This document shows positions 18,249-26,777 of a DNA stretch of 64,000 bases, one piece after another. The position numbers were made by a program, and so were the translations under genes. The DNA is from JBEHWX01 sp048498995 (lineage in GTDB: Bacteria > Bacteroidota > Ignavibacteria > OLB7). The notes under the pieces are model-generated. The model had not been told where the DNA came from. It saw only the letters and a list, made by a program, of their open reading frames with translations, and ran no database searches. Location of the stretch: positions 1 to 64,000 of the forward strand of contig JBEHWX010000007.1 of NCBI GenBank assembly GCA_048498995.1, read 5' to 3'. How positions within the stretch are numbered: position 1 is the stretch's first letter; every line of letters starts with the position of its first letter.

Positions 18249-20748
18249 CTCCCGCCGAGCCGTCGCGAGGGCCTGAACGGGAGCCACGGCGACGGAACCG
18301 CTCCTGGCTGGGAACGCTTCCTCCCTCCGACGGCTTCTCGCCCCGCGCCCGGAATCCGCTGCTGGCCGGCTGCTCGGAAGCTTCCTCGCTTCCCCCCTCC
18401 TCGCGCTCACGGGCCGGCGGCGCCGGACGCTCCTCGGCGCGCTCGCGCTCCCATCCCCCCTCCTCTGTGCGGGGACGGTCGAAGCGCGGACGCTCCTCTC
18501 TCGGACGCTCTTCCCTCGGACGCTCTTCCCTCGGACGCTCCTCGCGGGGAAACTCCTCGCGTGGACGCTCCCCGCGTGGGCGCTCCTCGTACGGCCCCTC
18601 CTCGCGCGGACGCTCGTCACGAGGACGGTCGTCACGGGGGCGGAGTTCGCGATACGGACGCTCCTCTCTCGGACGCTCGTCACGCGGACGATCCTCGCGC
18701 GGACGATCCTCGCGCGGACGATCCTCGCGCGGGCGGTCGTAGCCGCCGCGATCATAGCCACGGTCATCACGCGGGCGGTCGTAGCCGCGGCCGCCGCGGT
18801 CATCGCGCGGACGGTCGTAGCCGCCACGCTCGGAGCGTCCGTAGCCTCCGCGATCGCCGCCGCCGTAGCCGCCGCGATCGTAGCCGCCCCGGTCATAGCC
18901 CCGATCCTCGCGGGGACGATCGTAGCCGCGGTCATCGCGCGGGCGATCGTAGCCACGGTCGTAGCCGCCACGCTCGCCGCGGTCGTAACCACGATCATCG
19001 CGGGGACGGTCGTAGCCGCGGCCGCCGCGGTCATCGCGCGGGCGGTCGTAGCCGCGATCCTCACGGGGGCGGTCAAAGCCGCGATCTCCACGATCGTCGC
19101 GCGGACGGTCATAGCCGCGCGGCGGCCGCCGCTCCTCACCCTCGCTCCCCTCGGCCCAGCGCGGGCGCTCCGGGCGTCCACCGTCACGCGGCCCCTCGGG
19201 ACGGAAGCCCTCCGTGCGGGGACGATCGCCGCGGGGCGCTCCGTAGCCGCGATCATCGCGCTCGCCACGCTGCTCGAAGCGCGGACGCTCCTCGCGGTAG
19301 GGGCGCTCCTCGCGATACGGACGCTCTTCACGGTACGGGCGATCCTCACGCGGACGGTCGTCACGCGGGCGCTCGTCGCGGGGGCGCTCCTCACGATACG
19401 GACGCTCGGCGCGCGGGCGCTCGAAACGTGGACGGTCACCCTCGGGGCGCCCCTCGGGGCGTCCTTCCGGACGGGGTCCGCGTGCCGGCAGCTCGCGGTC
19501 GCCGGGGCGCCCTCCACGCTCGCGATCGAAGCGCTCCGGGCGGTCGCTCCTCTCGAAGCGCTCGGGCCGATCGCCACGGGGGCGCTCGGCGCGATCCGGC
19601 CGCGGACGGTCGGAGGCTCCACGCTCCGGCATCTCGCCGCGCTCTCCGCGCTCGAAGCGCGGACGCTCGCGGCGGTCGCCGAAGTCCCGACGCTCGCCGA
19701 ACTCGCGACGATCGCCATCTCTGCGGTCGCCGTCCCGACGGTCGCCGCGCGGCGGGCCATCGCGACGGGGGAAGCGCTCCCTCCGCTCCGGCCTCGGCAG
19801 CGGCGGCTCCGGCGGCAGTTCGCCTCGCATGAAGCGGTTGAGTCCGAGCGCGGCCAGCTCGAAGTTGGCCAGCTCGCGCCACTCGCCGAGCGGGATCATC
19901 TGATCCTGCAGGAGCGAGATCCGGATGCGGTGCATCTTGAGCACCTCGCAGCCGACCGACTTCAGGCCACGATTGATGGCGTGATAGGAATCATCGAGCA
20001 CGGCAAGGTCGATCCACATCGTATCGGAATTGATCTCGTGGACCTTCACCCGGATCGGCACGAAATAATCCTCGCCGATCTGCACCCCGCGGCTGAGCTC
20101 GTCGATCTCGTCCGGGGTGATCATCCGGTTGATCTTCACCCGGTACTCCTTCTGGAGCTCGGCGTCGACCACGTGCTGGGTCGAGACCATCCGGGGATCG
20201 TTCGAGAGGATCACCAGTCCGGAGACCGCCTTGGAGAGGCGGCCGAACGGGAAGCTCCAGGTCTGCTCCGGATCGAAGATCTCATCGAACGCCGGATCAC
20301 CTTTTTCGCAGACGACGTTGCGCGGCTTGTTGTAAATCATGTAGGAGACCTGCCGCGGGAACTGCATCGGCAGCTCGTCGATCGTGACCCGCTCCTTCCG
20401 GAGGTTGACCTCGTAGAAGGGGGAGGCGACGACGCGGGCGTTGACGCGGACGCGACCGGCCTCGATGTACTGCACCGCCAGCGCGGGCGAGAGATACTTT
20501 GCCTTGGTGAGAAGCTTCGGAAGCGGGATGCGGGTCAGTGCCTTGTGGAAGAAGACTCTCGGCCTCTTCTTCTTTTTCTTCAACTCCTGCGCCTTCTGGC
20601 GCAACAGCTCCTTCTTGCGCGGAGCGTACCGGGTTTCCCCATACTGGCGCGCCCCACCCCCACCGAGGCGCCCGCCGCCATCACCGTCGCGATCGCGATC
20701 GCGACGATACGGCTCTCTGTCGTTGCCGTTCATTCCCATCGATGCCAT
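18241..20748 (-). CDS. RsuA/RluB-like pseudouridine synthase homologue, probably catalytically dead, with giant disordered tail
   Basis: 835 residues in three parts: a basic low-complexity N-terminus (1-65), an S4 RNA-binding domain (about 72-125; LLTKAKYLSPALAVQYIEAG) and a pseudouridine-synthase fold (about 130-305), then a tail of about 525 residues made almost only of Arg, Asp, Glu, Pro, Tyr and Gly (repeats such as RPREDRPYREERPYREERP and RGYDRPRDDRGYDRG). In the family motif GRLD the catalytic Asp is replaced: here FGRLSKAVSGLVILSND (Ser172, codon 20233-20235). The second conserved block (normally RQIRRM) reads DSYHAINRGLKSVG. The S4 domain and fold suggest it still binds rRNA. It starts 50 bp after accA and overlaps the Nudix gene. 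Confidence 0.8.
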   Translation of the reverse strand: MASMGMNGNDREPYRRDRDRDGDGGGRLGGGGARQYGETRYAPRKKELLRQKAQELKKKKKRPRVFFHKALTRIPLPKLLTKAKYLSPALAVQYIEAGRVRVNARVVASPFYEVNLRKERVTIDELPMQFPRQVSYMIYNKPRNVVCEKGDPAFDEIFDPEQTWSFPFGRLSKAVSGLVILSNDPRMVSTQHVVDAELQKEYRVKINRMITPDEIDELSRGVQIGEDYFVPIRVKVHEINSDTMWIDLAVLDDSYHAINRGLKSVGCEVLKMHRIRISLLQDQMIPLGEWRELANFELAALGLNRFMRGELPPEPPLPRPERRERFPRRDGPPRGDRRDGDRRDGDRREFGERRDFGDRRERPRFERGERGEMPERGASDRPRPDRAERPRGDRPERFERSDRPERFDRERGGRPGDRELPARGPRPEGRPEGRPEGDRPRFERPRAERPYREERPRDERPRDDRPREDRPYREERPYREERPYREERPRFEQRGERDDRGYGAPRGDRPRTEGFRPEGPRDGGRPERPRWAEGSEGEERRPPRGYDRPRDDRGDRGFDRPREDRGYDRPRDDRGGRGYDRPRDDRGYDRGERGGYDRGYDRPRDDRGYDRPREDRGYDRGGYDRGGYGGGDRGGYGRSERGGYDRPRDDRGGRGYDRPRDDRGYDRGGYDRPREDRPREDRPREDRPRDERPREERPYRELRPRDDRPRDERPREEGPYEERPRGERPREEFPREERPREERPREERPREERPRFDRPRTEEGGWERERAEERPAPPAREREEGGSEEASEQPASSGFRARGEKPSEGGSVPSQERFRRRGSRSGPRDGSAGDA

Positions 20749-20798
20749 GTGTCGTGTGTCCGTTCAGATGAATATCGGTCGTGATTGCGGTCCGGAAC

Positions 20799-21767
20799 TC
20801 AGACCGGGGCGCTCTCGGCGCTTCCCCAAACGCCGATCGAGGCATAACGCTGCTGCCGACGCTCGACGAGCTCGGACAGCCCGATCCGGCTCAGCTCGCC
20901 GAGCGAGGCGGAGATCGCTTCCTTGAGACGATCGCCGGCACCCTTGGGATCGCGATGCGCCCCACCGACCGGCTCCGGAATGATAGCGTCGGCGATGCCG
21001 AGCTCCATCAGGTCCCCCGCGGTCAGTCGCAGCGCCTCGGCCGCCTGCTCCTTGTAATTCCAGCTCTTCCACAGAATGCTCGAGCACGATTCCGGCGCGA
21101 TCACCGAGAACCAGGTGTTCTCCATCATCAGCAGTTTGTCCCCCATGCCGATGCCGAGCGCGCCGCCGGATGCGCCCTCGCCGATAACGATGTTGATGAT
21201 CGGGGAGCGGAGCGTGGCCATCTCGAACAGGTTCCGGGCGATCGCCTCGGCCTGTCCGCGCTCCTCGGCCTCCATGCCGGGATAGGCTCCCTGCGTGTCG
21301 ATCAGGGTGACGACCGGAAGCGAGAACTTCTCGGCCATCTTCATCAGGCGAAGCGCCTTGCGATACCCCTCGGGGTTCGGCATGCCGAAGCGGCGCTTCA
21401 CGTTCTCCTTGGTGTCGTGCCCCTTCTGCTGGCCGATCAGCATCAGCTCCCGTCCGTCGATGCGCGCCAGCCCGCCGACGATCGCCTGGTCGTCGCCGAA
21501 GGCGCGGTCGCCGTGGAGCTCGATGAAGTCGTCGCAGATCAGGGCGACGTAATCGAGCGTGTAGGGACGGTCGGGATGGCGGGCAAGCTGCACGCGCTGC
21601 CAGCGGGTGAGCTGTTCGTAGATGCTCGAGCGGAGGCGCTCGACCTTCTGCTCGAGCACTTCGATCTCGGGACCGATATCGAGCTGGTCGGCCATGGAGC
21701 GCATTTCGGAGATCTTCTCCTCCAATTCCAGAATCGGACGCTCGAATTCGAGAACGTAGTTAGCCAT
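20799..21767 (-). CDS. accA: Acetyl-CoA carboxylase carboxyltransferase subunit alpha
   Basis: 322 residues from the ATG at 21767 (MANYVLEF); a longer frame adds 16 unlikely residues. Conserved blocks include LEFERPILELEEKI, RPYTLDYVALICDDFIELHGDRAFGDD, QQKGHDTKENVKRRFGMPNPEG and IGEGASGGALGIGMGDKLLM, the last with the glycine loop for the carboxybiotin/acetyl-CoA site. AccA pairs with AccD to make malonyl-CoA for fatty acid synthesis; accD is not in the window. It is the first gene of a likely run continuing to the RsuA-like, Nudix, lipoprotein and truA genes. Confidence 0.95.
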   Translation of the reverse strand: MANYVLEFERPILELEEKISEMRSMADQLDIGPEIEVLEQKVERLRSSIYEQLTRWQRVQLARHPDRPYTLDYVALICDDFIELHGDRAFGDDQAIVGGLARIDGRELMLIGQQKGHDTKENVKRRFGMPNPEGYRKALRLMKMAEKFSLPVVTLIDTQGAYPGMEAEERGQAEAIARNLFEMATLRSPIINIVIGEGASGGALGIGMGDKLLMMENTWFSVIAPESCSSILWKSWNYKEQAAEALRLTAGDLMELGIADAIIPEPVGGAHRDPKGAGDRLKEAISASLGELSRIGLSELVERRQQRYASIGVWGSAESAPV

Positions 21768-22302
21768 GAACGCGCGTAAGCTGTTGAAACGGATCTCCCG
21801 TCGCGGCGGCCACACGTGGCGCCGGGCCGACGAGAGTAGAAAGGATCGAGTTACCTCGACCCGGAAATCGAAGACCGCCGTGAAGGGAAATTGAAGATAT
21901 GCAAGGGTTGCCGGGCCGCGTGCCCGTGGGTCGTGAGTGGCTCATGACGTTGCTCACAATCATCCATCCCCATCCGTGATTGTCTCCCGTACTGCCTGTT
22001 GTCCCGACCGGCCGGACCAACGCGTCACGCCAGAGCGCGGCGCAGGAGCGGGGGCGCCGGCGGGCGGGGTGCCGCGAGCGGGCGCCGGAGCATCGACCCT
22101 CGTAACGTCGATCCTCCCGAGGTCGGATCCGCGTCGAATCGATCGTCGCGGCATCACTCTCTTCGCAGTCAATCCTGTACTGTACAACTCTTCGCGGTCT
22201 CGTGCCGCGTGCCCTGTCCATGGGCCGCCGGAGTGCCGGCTCGAAATACCGGTTCGGAGTACCGGCTCGGAATATCGTCCCGCCGGATAACCGGCCGCCG
22301 GA
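21768..22302. other. 535-bp intergenic region between accA and the polysaccharide locus
   Basis: No convincing gene. Short open frames on both strands have arginine/proline-rich translations without family features. Two imperfect copies of a 20-bp element (GGAGTGCCGGCTCGAAATAC at 22230-22249 and GGAGTACCGGCTCGGAATAT at 22256-22275) lie close to the end of the glycosyltransferase gene. The accA promoter is expected here, but no exact TAnnTTTG box is seen. Confidence 0.5.
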
Positions 22303-24282
22303 TCAGCGGGTCGTCTGGCGCAGGATCCCCTCTGCGCTCCGCAGGTCGCCGGCATCTCCCCCCCGGCGCAGCCGCAATCCGGCAATCATGATCTCGCTGT
22401 CGAGCAGCAGCGACTGGTTCGTCGCGTAATAGGTCTCGATCTGCGCCAGCTCCCGCTGGCTCAAGTTTTCATCGCGACAGATCGCGGCCACCGAAAAGAC
22501 CGGATCCCTCGCCGTGATCGTCCCCGACGGTCCCCCACCGACCAGGGGACGCCGCCCCCGAAGGACGTCCACCAGCTCCCGGAGCCTGACGCCCGGAGCT
22601 TTGCCGGTCAAATATAGCGCGGGAAAAATCAGTGTCAGGATACAAAGTGCGAGAAATTTGTCCCGCAGTTTCTTCGACAGATGATAGGTCCCCTTCGATC
22701 GCGGGGCGTACATCGGCCCGGCGGCCGCCCCGTGCAGGTCCACCAGCATCTCCAGCGGCTCGAGCGAGCTGCGGGTAATGTGGAAGCGGACCGACTGATT
22801 GCTGGTGTAGACCATCGCCTCGAGCACTTCCTCGTAGCTGAGCTTCGGGTCGAGCACGAAGATGTCGGTGAGCTTATGCTCCCGGACGATCTTGGAGATA
22901 TTCTCCACCGAGCCGAGCATCGTGGTCTCCCGCGGATTGAACTCCGCGAAGGTGGGCACGATCGTCCCGATGATCGTCACCGGCTTGCCGTAGACCATCC
23001 AGCGGACCGCGTGGCGCAACTTGGCTCCGGCCTCCTCCCGCGAAAGGAAGGCGATGCGCCGGGTCGACTCCGAGCCGAAGGTCCGCTTGTAGAGGAGCCA
23101 GAAGAAGCGGAGCGCCACGCCGACGGCGGTGGCCACCGCGGTGGTCACGAGCACCACGCCGCGGCTGAAGGCGTAATCCTTGAAGAAGGAGGTGAGCGCG
23201 CTCAGCACGAAGAAGCCGAGCAGGTAGCCGAAGAGCGCCCGGGCCGGCACGCGATCGTCCGAGCCGTAGCCGCCGGCCACCGCGATCGCCGCCACGAACA
23301 CCAGCGGCGGCACCACGATCACCGCCGGCAGCGCCCAGTCCGGATAAGCAAGCGGCCCGCCGGCCTTGATCACCGTGCCGAGCATGAACCCGGCGAACAC
23401 CGTCAGCACGTCGATCGGGATGAACCATCCCATCGGCAGCCGGTCCTGCAGGCGCGCCATGCCGCGGCGGATCCTGATGCCGAGGCGGATCATCCAGAGG
23501 AGCGGGCGGTTGGAACGGAAGTGCTTCTCGGCGAAGATCTCCATCGCCTCGTAGAACACCGCCAGCGCGTCCAGCGCGCTGCGCCGCGTGCTCTCCCCCT
23601 TCAGGTGCATGATCGAGGTGGCCGGATGGTAGTAGACGCTCCACCCGTGGTCCTTGGCCCGGAAGCAGATGTCCAGGTCCTCCCCGTACATGAAGTAATC
23701 GGTGTCGAAGCCGTGGATCTGATGAAGCACCTCGGCGCGGCAGAACATGAAGCAGCCGGAGATGGCGTCGACGACGAGGGTCTGGTCGGGGTCGAGGTGA
23801 TTGAGGTTGTAGCCGCCGAAGAGCTTCGATTTCGGGAAGAGCCGGCTCAGTCCGAAGACGCGGCAGAAGGAGGACCACGGCGAGGGGAACCCGCGCTTGG
23901 AGGCCGGCTCGTAGCTGCCATCCCCCAGCAGAATCTTGCAGCCGGCGATGCCGGCGTCCGGATGCTCCTCCATGAACTCCATCATCGTCCTGATGGTCCG
24001 CTCCTGGACGATGGTGTCCGGGTTGATCAGGAGGATGTAGCGTCCGCGCGAGGCCTCGATGCCGATGTTGTTGGCCGCGCCGAAGCCGAGGTTCCGGTCC
24101 AGCGGAAAGGTCCGCACGTCCGGGAACTCCCGTCCGAGCGCCTCGATCGCCCCGTCGGTGGAGGCGTTGTCGACCACGATGATCTCCCCGTCGATCCCCT
24201 CCATGGCAACGTACAGCGACGCGATGGCGTTCAGCAGAAGCTCGCGGACGTTGTAGTTGACGATGACGATCGACAGTTCCAT
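22303..24282 (-). CDS. GT2 glycosyltransferase fused to a degenerate phosphoglycosyltransferase scaffold
   Basis: 659 residues. Residues 1-270 are a rhamnosyltransferase-like GT2 (SIVIVNYNVRELL, LINPDTIV with the metal-binding acid, GFDTDYFMYGEDLDICFRA). Residues about 287-395 contain four transmembrane helices, 405-525 a Rossmann-like segment (LTDIFVLDPKLSYEEVLEAM), and 543-560 a further helix. This is the exact plan of a polyprenyl glycosylphosphotransferase. The catalytic core is missing: only remnants VDVLRGRRPLVGG and IETYYATNQSLLLDSEIMI remain, with no FRSM or DE dyad block. The GT2 part is likely active; the rest may be a membrane anchor or partner domain. It is the last gene of the polysaccharide locus. 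Confidence 0.78.
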   Translation of the reverse strand: MELSIVIVNYNVRELLLNAIASLYVAMEGIDGEIIVVDNASTDGAIEALGREFPDVRTFPLDRNLGFGAANNIGIEASRGRYILLINPDTIVQERTIRTMMEFMEEHPDAGIAGCKILLGDGSYEPASKRGFPSPWSSFCRVFGLSRLFPKSKLFGGYNLNHLDPDQTLVVDAISGCFMFCRAEVLHQIHGFDTDYFMYGEDLDICFRAKDHGWSVYYHPATSIMHLKGESTRRSALDALAVFYEAMEIFAEKHFRSNRPLLWMIRLGIRIRRGMARLQDRLPMGWFIPIDVLTVFAGFMLGTVIKAGGPLAYPDWALPAVIVVPPLVFVAAIAVAGGYGSDDRVPARALFGYLLGFFVLSALTSFFKDYAFSRGVVLVTTAVATAVGVALRFFWLLYKRTFGSESTRRIAFLSREEAGAKLRHAVRWMVYGKPVTIIGTIVPTFAEFNPRETTMLGSVENISKIVREHKLTDIFVLDPKLSYEEVLEAMVYTSNQSVRFHITRSSLEPLEMLVDLHGAAAGPMYAPRSKGTYHLSKKLRDKFLALCILTLIFPALYLTGKAPGVRLRELVDVLRGRRPLVGGGPSGTITARDPVFSVAAICRDENLSQRELAQIETYYATNQSLLLDSEIMIAGLRLRRGGDAGDLRSAEGILRQTTR

Positions 24283-24510
24283 CGGATCGGGGAGGCGCGC
24301 CGGAACCGGGGTCGGAGCCGGGGGCGCCGGATAGTAGACGGTGAGGGCGGGGACGTGGGAGGCGCCGCAGAGGCGCGCTCTTCCCCGCGTTCCGGGCCAT
24401 GTTGAATCGGGTCGAATCTCTCGCTCGCGAGCCTTGCGGATTCACGTCGGGGAATCCTTTCACGGGATCATTTCGGATGATCCGTTCCGGGAGATCCCGC
24501 CGGGGGAGGC

Positions 24511-25266
24511 TCAGGCCGGCAGGTATCGGCGCTTCAGGCTTCCGCTCATCTTCGCCATCCGAAGCTTCCAGACCATCCAGGCCGCCTCGTAGACGATGTT
24601 GCGGGACATCTTGGAGACGCCGTTGCGCCGGTCGACGAAGACGATCGGGATCTCCTTGATCACCTTTCCCAGGCTCCAGACCAGGAAGTTCAGCTCGATC
24701 TGGAAGGAGTAGCCGTTCGACTTGATCCTGCTCAGGTCGATCCTCCGGAGCACGTCGGTGCGGAAGCACTTGAAGCCGCCGGTGCCGTCGGCCAGCGGCA
24801 TGCCGGTGACCATCCGGGAGTAGACGTTGGCGAAGTAGCTGAGCAGCAGCCGGCTCATCGGCCAGTTGATCACGTTGACTCCCTGCACGTAGCGGGAGCC
24901 GATCACCAGGTCGGCGGTCTCGATCTCCTTGAGGAAGCTCGGGATCGTGGCGGGGTCGTGGGAGAAGTCGGCGTCCATCTCCATGGCCACTTCGTAGCCG
25001 TTGGCCATGGCGTACTCGAAGCCGCGGCAATAGGCGGTGCCGAGCCCCATCTTCCGCTCTCGCTGGATCAGGTGGACGCGCGGCTCCTCGGCCATCACCT
25101 TCCGGATGTAGTCCCCCGTGCCGTCGGGCGACCCGTCATCGACGAAGAGGATCTCGATGCGCGGATCGACGGCCAATACCTTGCCGATCAGTGACGGGAC
25201 GTTGTCGATCTCGTTGAAGGTCGGGATCACCACCAACGCCCGCTGCGGGATGAAGTGCTGTGGCAC
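24511..25266 (-). CDS. Polyprenol-phosphate mannosyltransferase-like GT2
   Basis: 251 residues, starting with GTG at 25266. The family layout of dolichol-phosphate-mannose synthase (Dpm1-like) is clear: VVIPTFNEIDNVPSLI, LFVDDGSPDGTGDYI, the DXD-type MEMDADFSHDP, VIGSRYVQGVNVINWPMSR, and GTGGFKCFRTDVL. Without C-terminal transmembrane helices it resembles the soluble single-domain type. It would transfer a sugar from a nucleotide donor to polyprenyl phosphate, giving a lipid-linked donor for the locus or for protein or lipid modification. It lies 5 bp after the phosphoglycosyltransferase stop, so it belongs to the same transcript. Confidence 0.87.
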   Translation of the reverse strand: MPQHFIPQRALVVIPTFNEIDNVPSLIGKVLAVDPRIEILFVDDGSPDGTGDYIRKVMAEEPRVHLIQRERKMGLGTAYCRGFEYAMANGYEVAMEMDADFSHDPATIPSFLKEIETADLVIGSRYVQGVNVINWPMSRLLLSYFANVYSRMVTGMPLADGTGGFKCFRTDVLRRIDLSRIKSNGYSFQIELNFLVWSLGKVIKEIPIVFVDRRNGVSKMSRNIVYEAAWMVWKLRMAKMSGSLKRRYLPA

Positions 25267-25271
25267 CGTTG

Positions 25272-26777
25272 TTACGCCTGTCCTTTGCGCTGAACGCTAC
25301 GGATGATTGTTCTCAGAATGATCTCGATGTCGAGCCTGAGCGACATGTTCTCGATATAGAAGAAGTCGTGTCTGATCCGTTCCTGCACGAACTCCAGATT
25401 CTCCACCATCTCCCCCATCTTCACCTGGTTCCACCCGGTGACCCCCGGCTTGACCCGGAGCCGCCGCGGGTAGGCCGGCAGAAGCTCGGAATACTTCTCG
25501 ACGTAGAACGGACGCTCCGGACGGGGCCCGACGATGCTCATCTCGCCGACCAGCACGTTCCAGAACTGGGGAATCTCGTCGATGTAGAACCGGCGGATAA
25601 TCCGGCCGAGCCGCGTGACGCGCGGGTCGTTCGCGGTGGTCCAGCTGATGCCGGCCGCCTCGGCGTCGGCGCGCATCGAGCGGAACTTGTGCACCATGAA
25701 GGTGCGTCCGCCGAGCCCGACCCGCTCCTGGGAGTAGAAGACATCCCCGCCATCCTCCAGCTTGATCGCCAGCGACGTGGCCAGCCAGATCGGCAGGCCG
25801 AGCACCAGCACCGCCAGTGAGAAGGCGATGTCGAAGACGCGCTTGAGATGCTGCTCCCAGACCGGCATGATCTGGGGGTTGATCTCGATCAGCGGCATGC
25901 CGTACAGGTGCTGGGCGCGCGCCTGTCCGCCGATGATCTCGTAAAGATCGGGAATGATCTTGATCGTGGTATCCTGCACCGAGGTCTCGGTGATCAGCTT
26001 GAGCGCCAGCTCGCGGTCGTGCTCCATGCCGAGCACCGTCACCTCCACCCCCCGCGAGCGGATGATCTGATCCAGATCGCCGACCATGCCGAGCGCGTAG
26101 CTCCGGAACTCCGGCGTGGCCTTGTCGCTCAGCGGCACGGTGCCGATCACCTCGAAGCCGAGCTCCGGCGTGTCGCGGAACATCTCGAGCAGCTGACGGC
26201 TGCGCGGAGAGTCGCCGACGATGATCGTCCGGCGCAGCCCGATCCCCCGCTGGCGGAGGCGCTTGACCACCGCCCGCACAAGGTAGCGCCCGGTGCCGAG
26301 CGTGCCGGCCATCAGCACGAAGTAGACCGGCGCGGAGACCAGCAGGTAGCTCTCGGCGTCGTTGCCGCTGCTCAGGTTGATGACGTAGATGCCGAAGAAC
26401 GAGAGAAGGCAGCCGACGAAGATCACCTTCAGCACCGAGTAGTACTCGTCGAAGAAGGCCTGGTTGTGGACGTTGACGTAGACGCCGGCGAACCAGAAGA
26501 GGGACATCCAGACGGCGGCCACGAGCACCGCGGTCTTGGCCACCTCCATGAAGGGAAAGCCGGAGATATCGGTGAACAGGCCGCTGTTGACCCGGATCAC
26601 GTAGAAGGCGGAAAAGGCGAGCATCAGCGCCACGATGTCGGTCAGCACCAGGAGAATCCTGATGCCGCGCCGGGATTTGATCAGCCCGAGCGCGCCGTCC
26701 CTCCCCCGCCGCTGAGCCGGAGCCCGCGGCGGAGTCTGAACCTCCTCGTCGATGACGTTCTGCGCGATGCCGTTCAT
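25272..26777 (-). CDS. Initiating polyprenyl glycosylphosphotransferase (WcaJ/WbaP type)
   Basis: 501 residues from the ATG at 26777, which overlaps the upstream GT2 stop as ATGA; an ATG at 26798 is the alternative. Four N-terminal transmembrane helices, a CoA-binding-like Rossmann domain (TIIVGDSPRSRQLLEMF) and a fifth helix precede the full catalytic domain: KLEDGGDVFYSQERVGLGG, VHKFRSMRADAE, the DE dyad in FYIDEIPQFWNVL, SIVGPRPERP and RLRVKPGVTGWNQ. It transfers a sugar phosphate from UDP-sugar to undecaprenyl phosphate, starting the repeat unit. Which sugar cannot be read. It is the active counterpart of the gutted scaffold in the neighbouring fusion. Confidence 0.92.
   Translation of the reverse strand: MNGIAQNVIDEEVQTPPRAPAQRRGRDGALGLIKSRRGIRILLVLTDIVALMLAFSAFYVIRVNSGLFTDISGFPFMEVAKTAVLVAAVWMSLFWFAGVYVNVHNQAFFDEYYSVLKVIFVGCLLSFFGIYVINLSSGNDAESYLLVSAPVYFVLMAGTLGTGRYLVRAVVKRLRQRGIGLRRTIIVGDSPRSRQLLEMFRDTPELGFEVIGTVPLSDKATPEFRSYALGMVGDLDQIIRSRGVEVTVLGMEHDRELALKLITETSVQDTTIKIIPDLYEIIGGQARAQHLYGMPLIEINPQIMPVWEQHLKRVFDIAFSLAVLVLGLPIWLATSLAIKLEDGGDVFYSQERVGLGGRTFMVHKFRSMRADAEAAGISWTTANDPRVTRLGRIIRRFYIDEIPQFWNVLVGEMSIVGPRPERPFYVEKYSELLPAYPRRLRVKPGVTGWNQVKMGEMVENLEFVQERIRHDFFYIENMSLRLDIEIILRTIIRSVQRKGQA

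Noticed and set aside
17678..19832. Arg/Ser-rich and His/Asp/Arg-rich plus-strand frames resembling eukaryotic RS proteins
   Set aside because: Antisense of the repetitive tail of the RsuA-like gene and of the Nudix gene; the RS pattern follows from the repeated codons of the tail.
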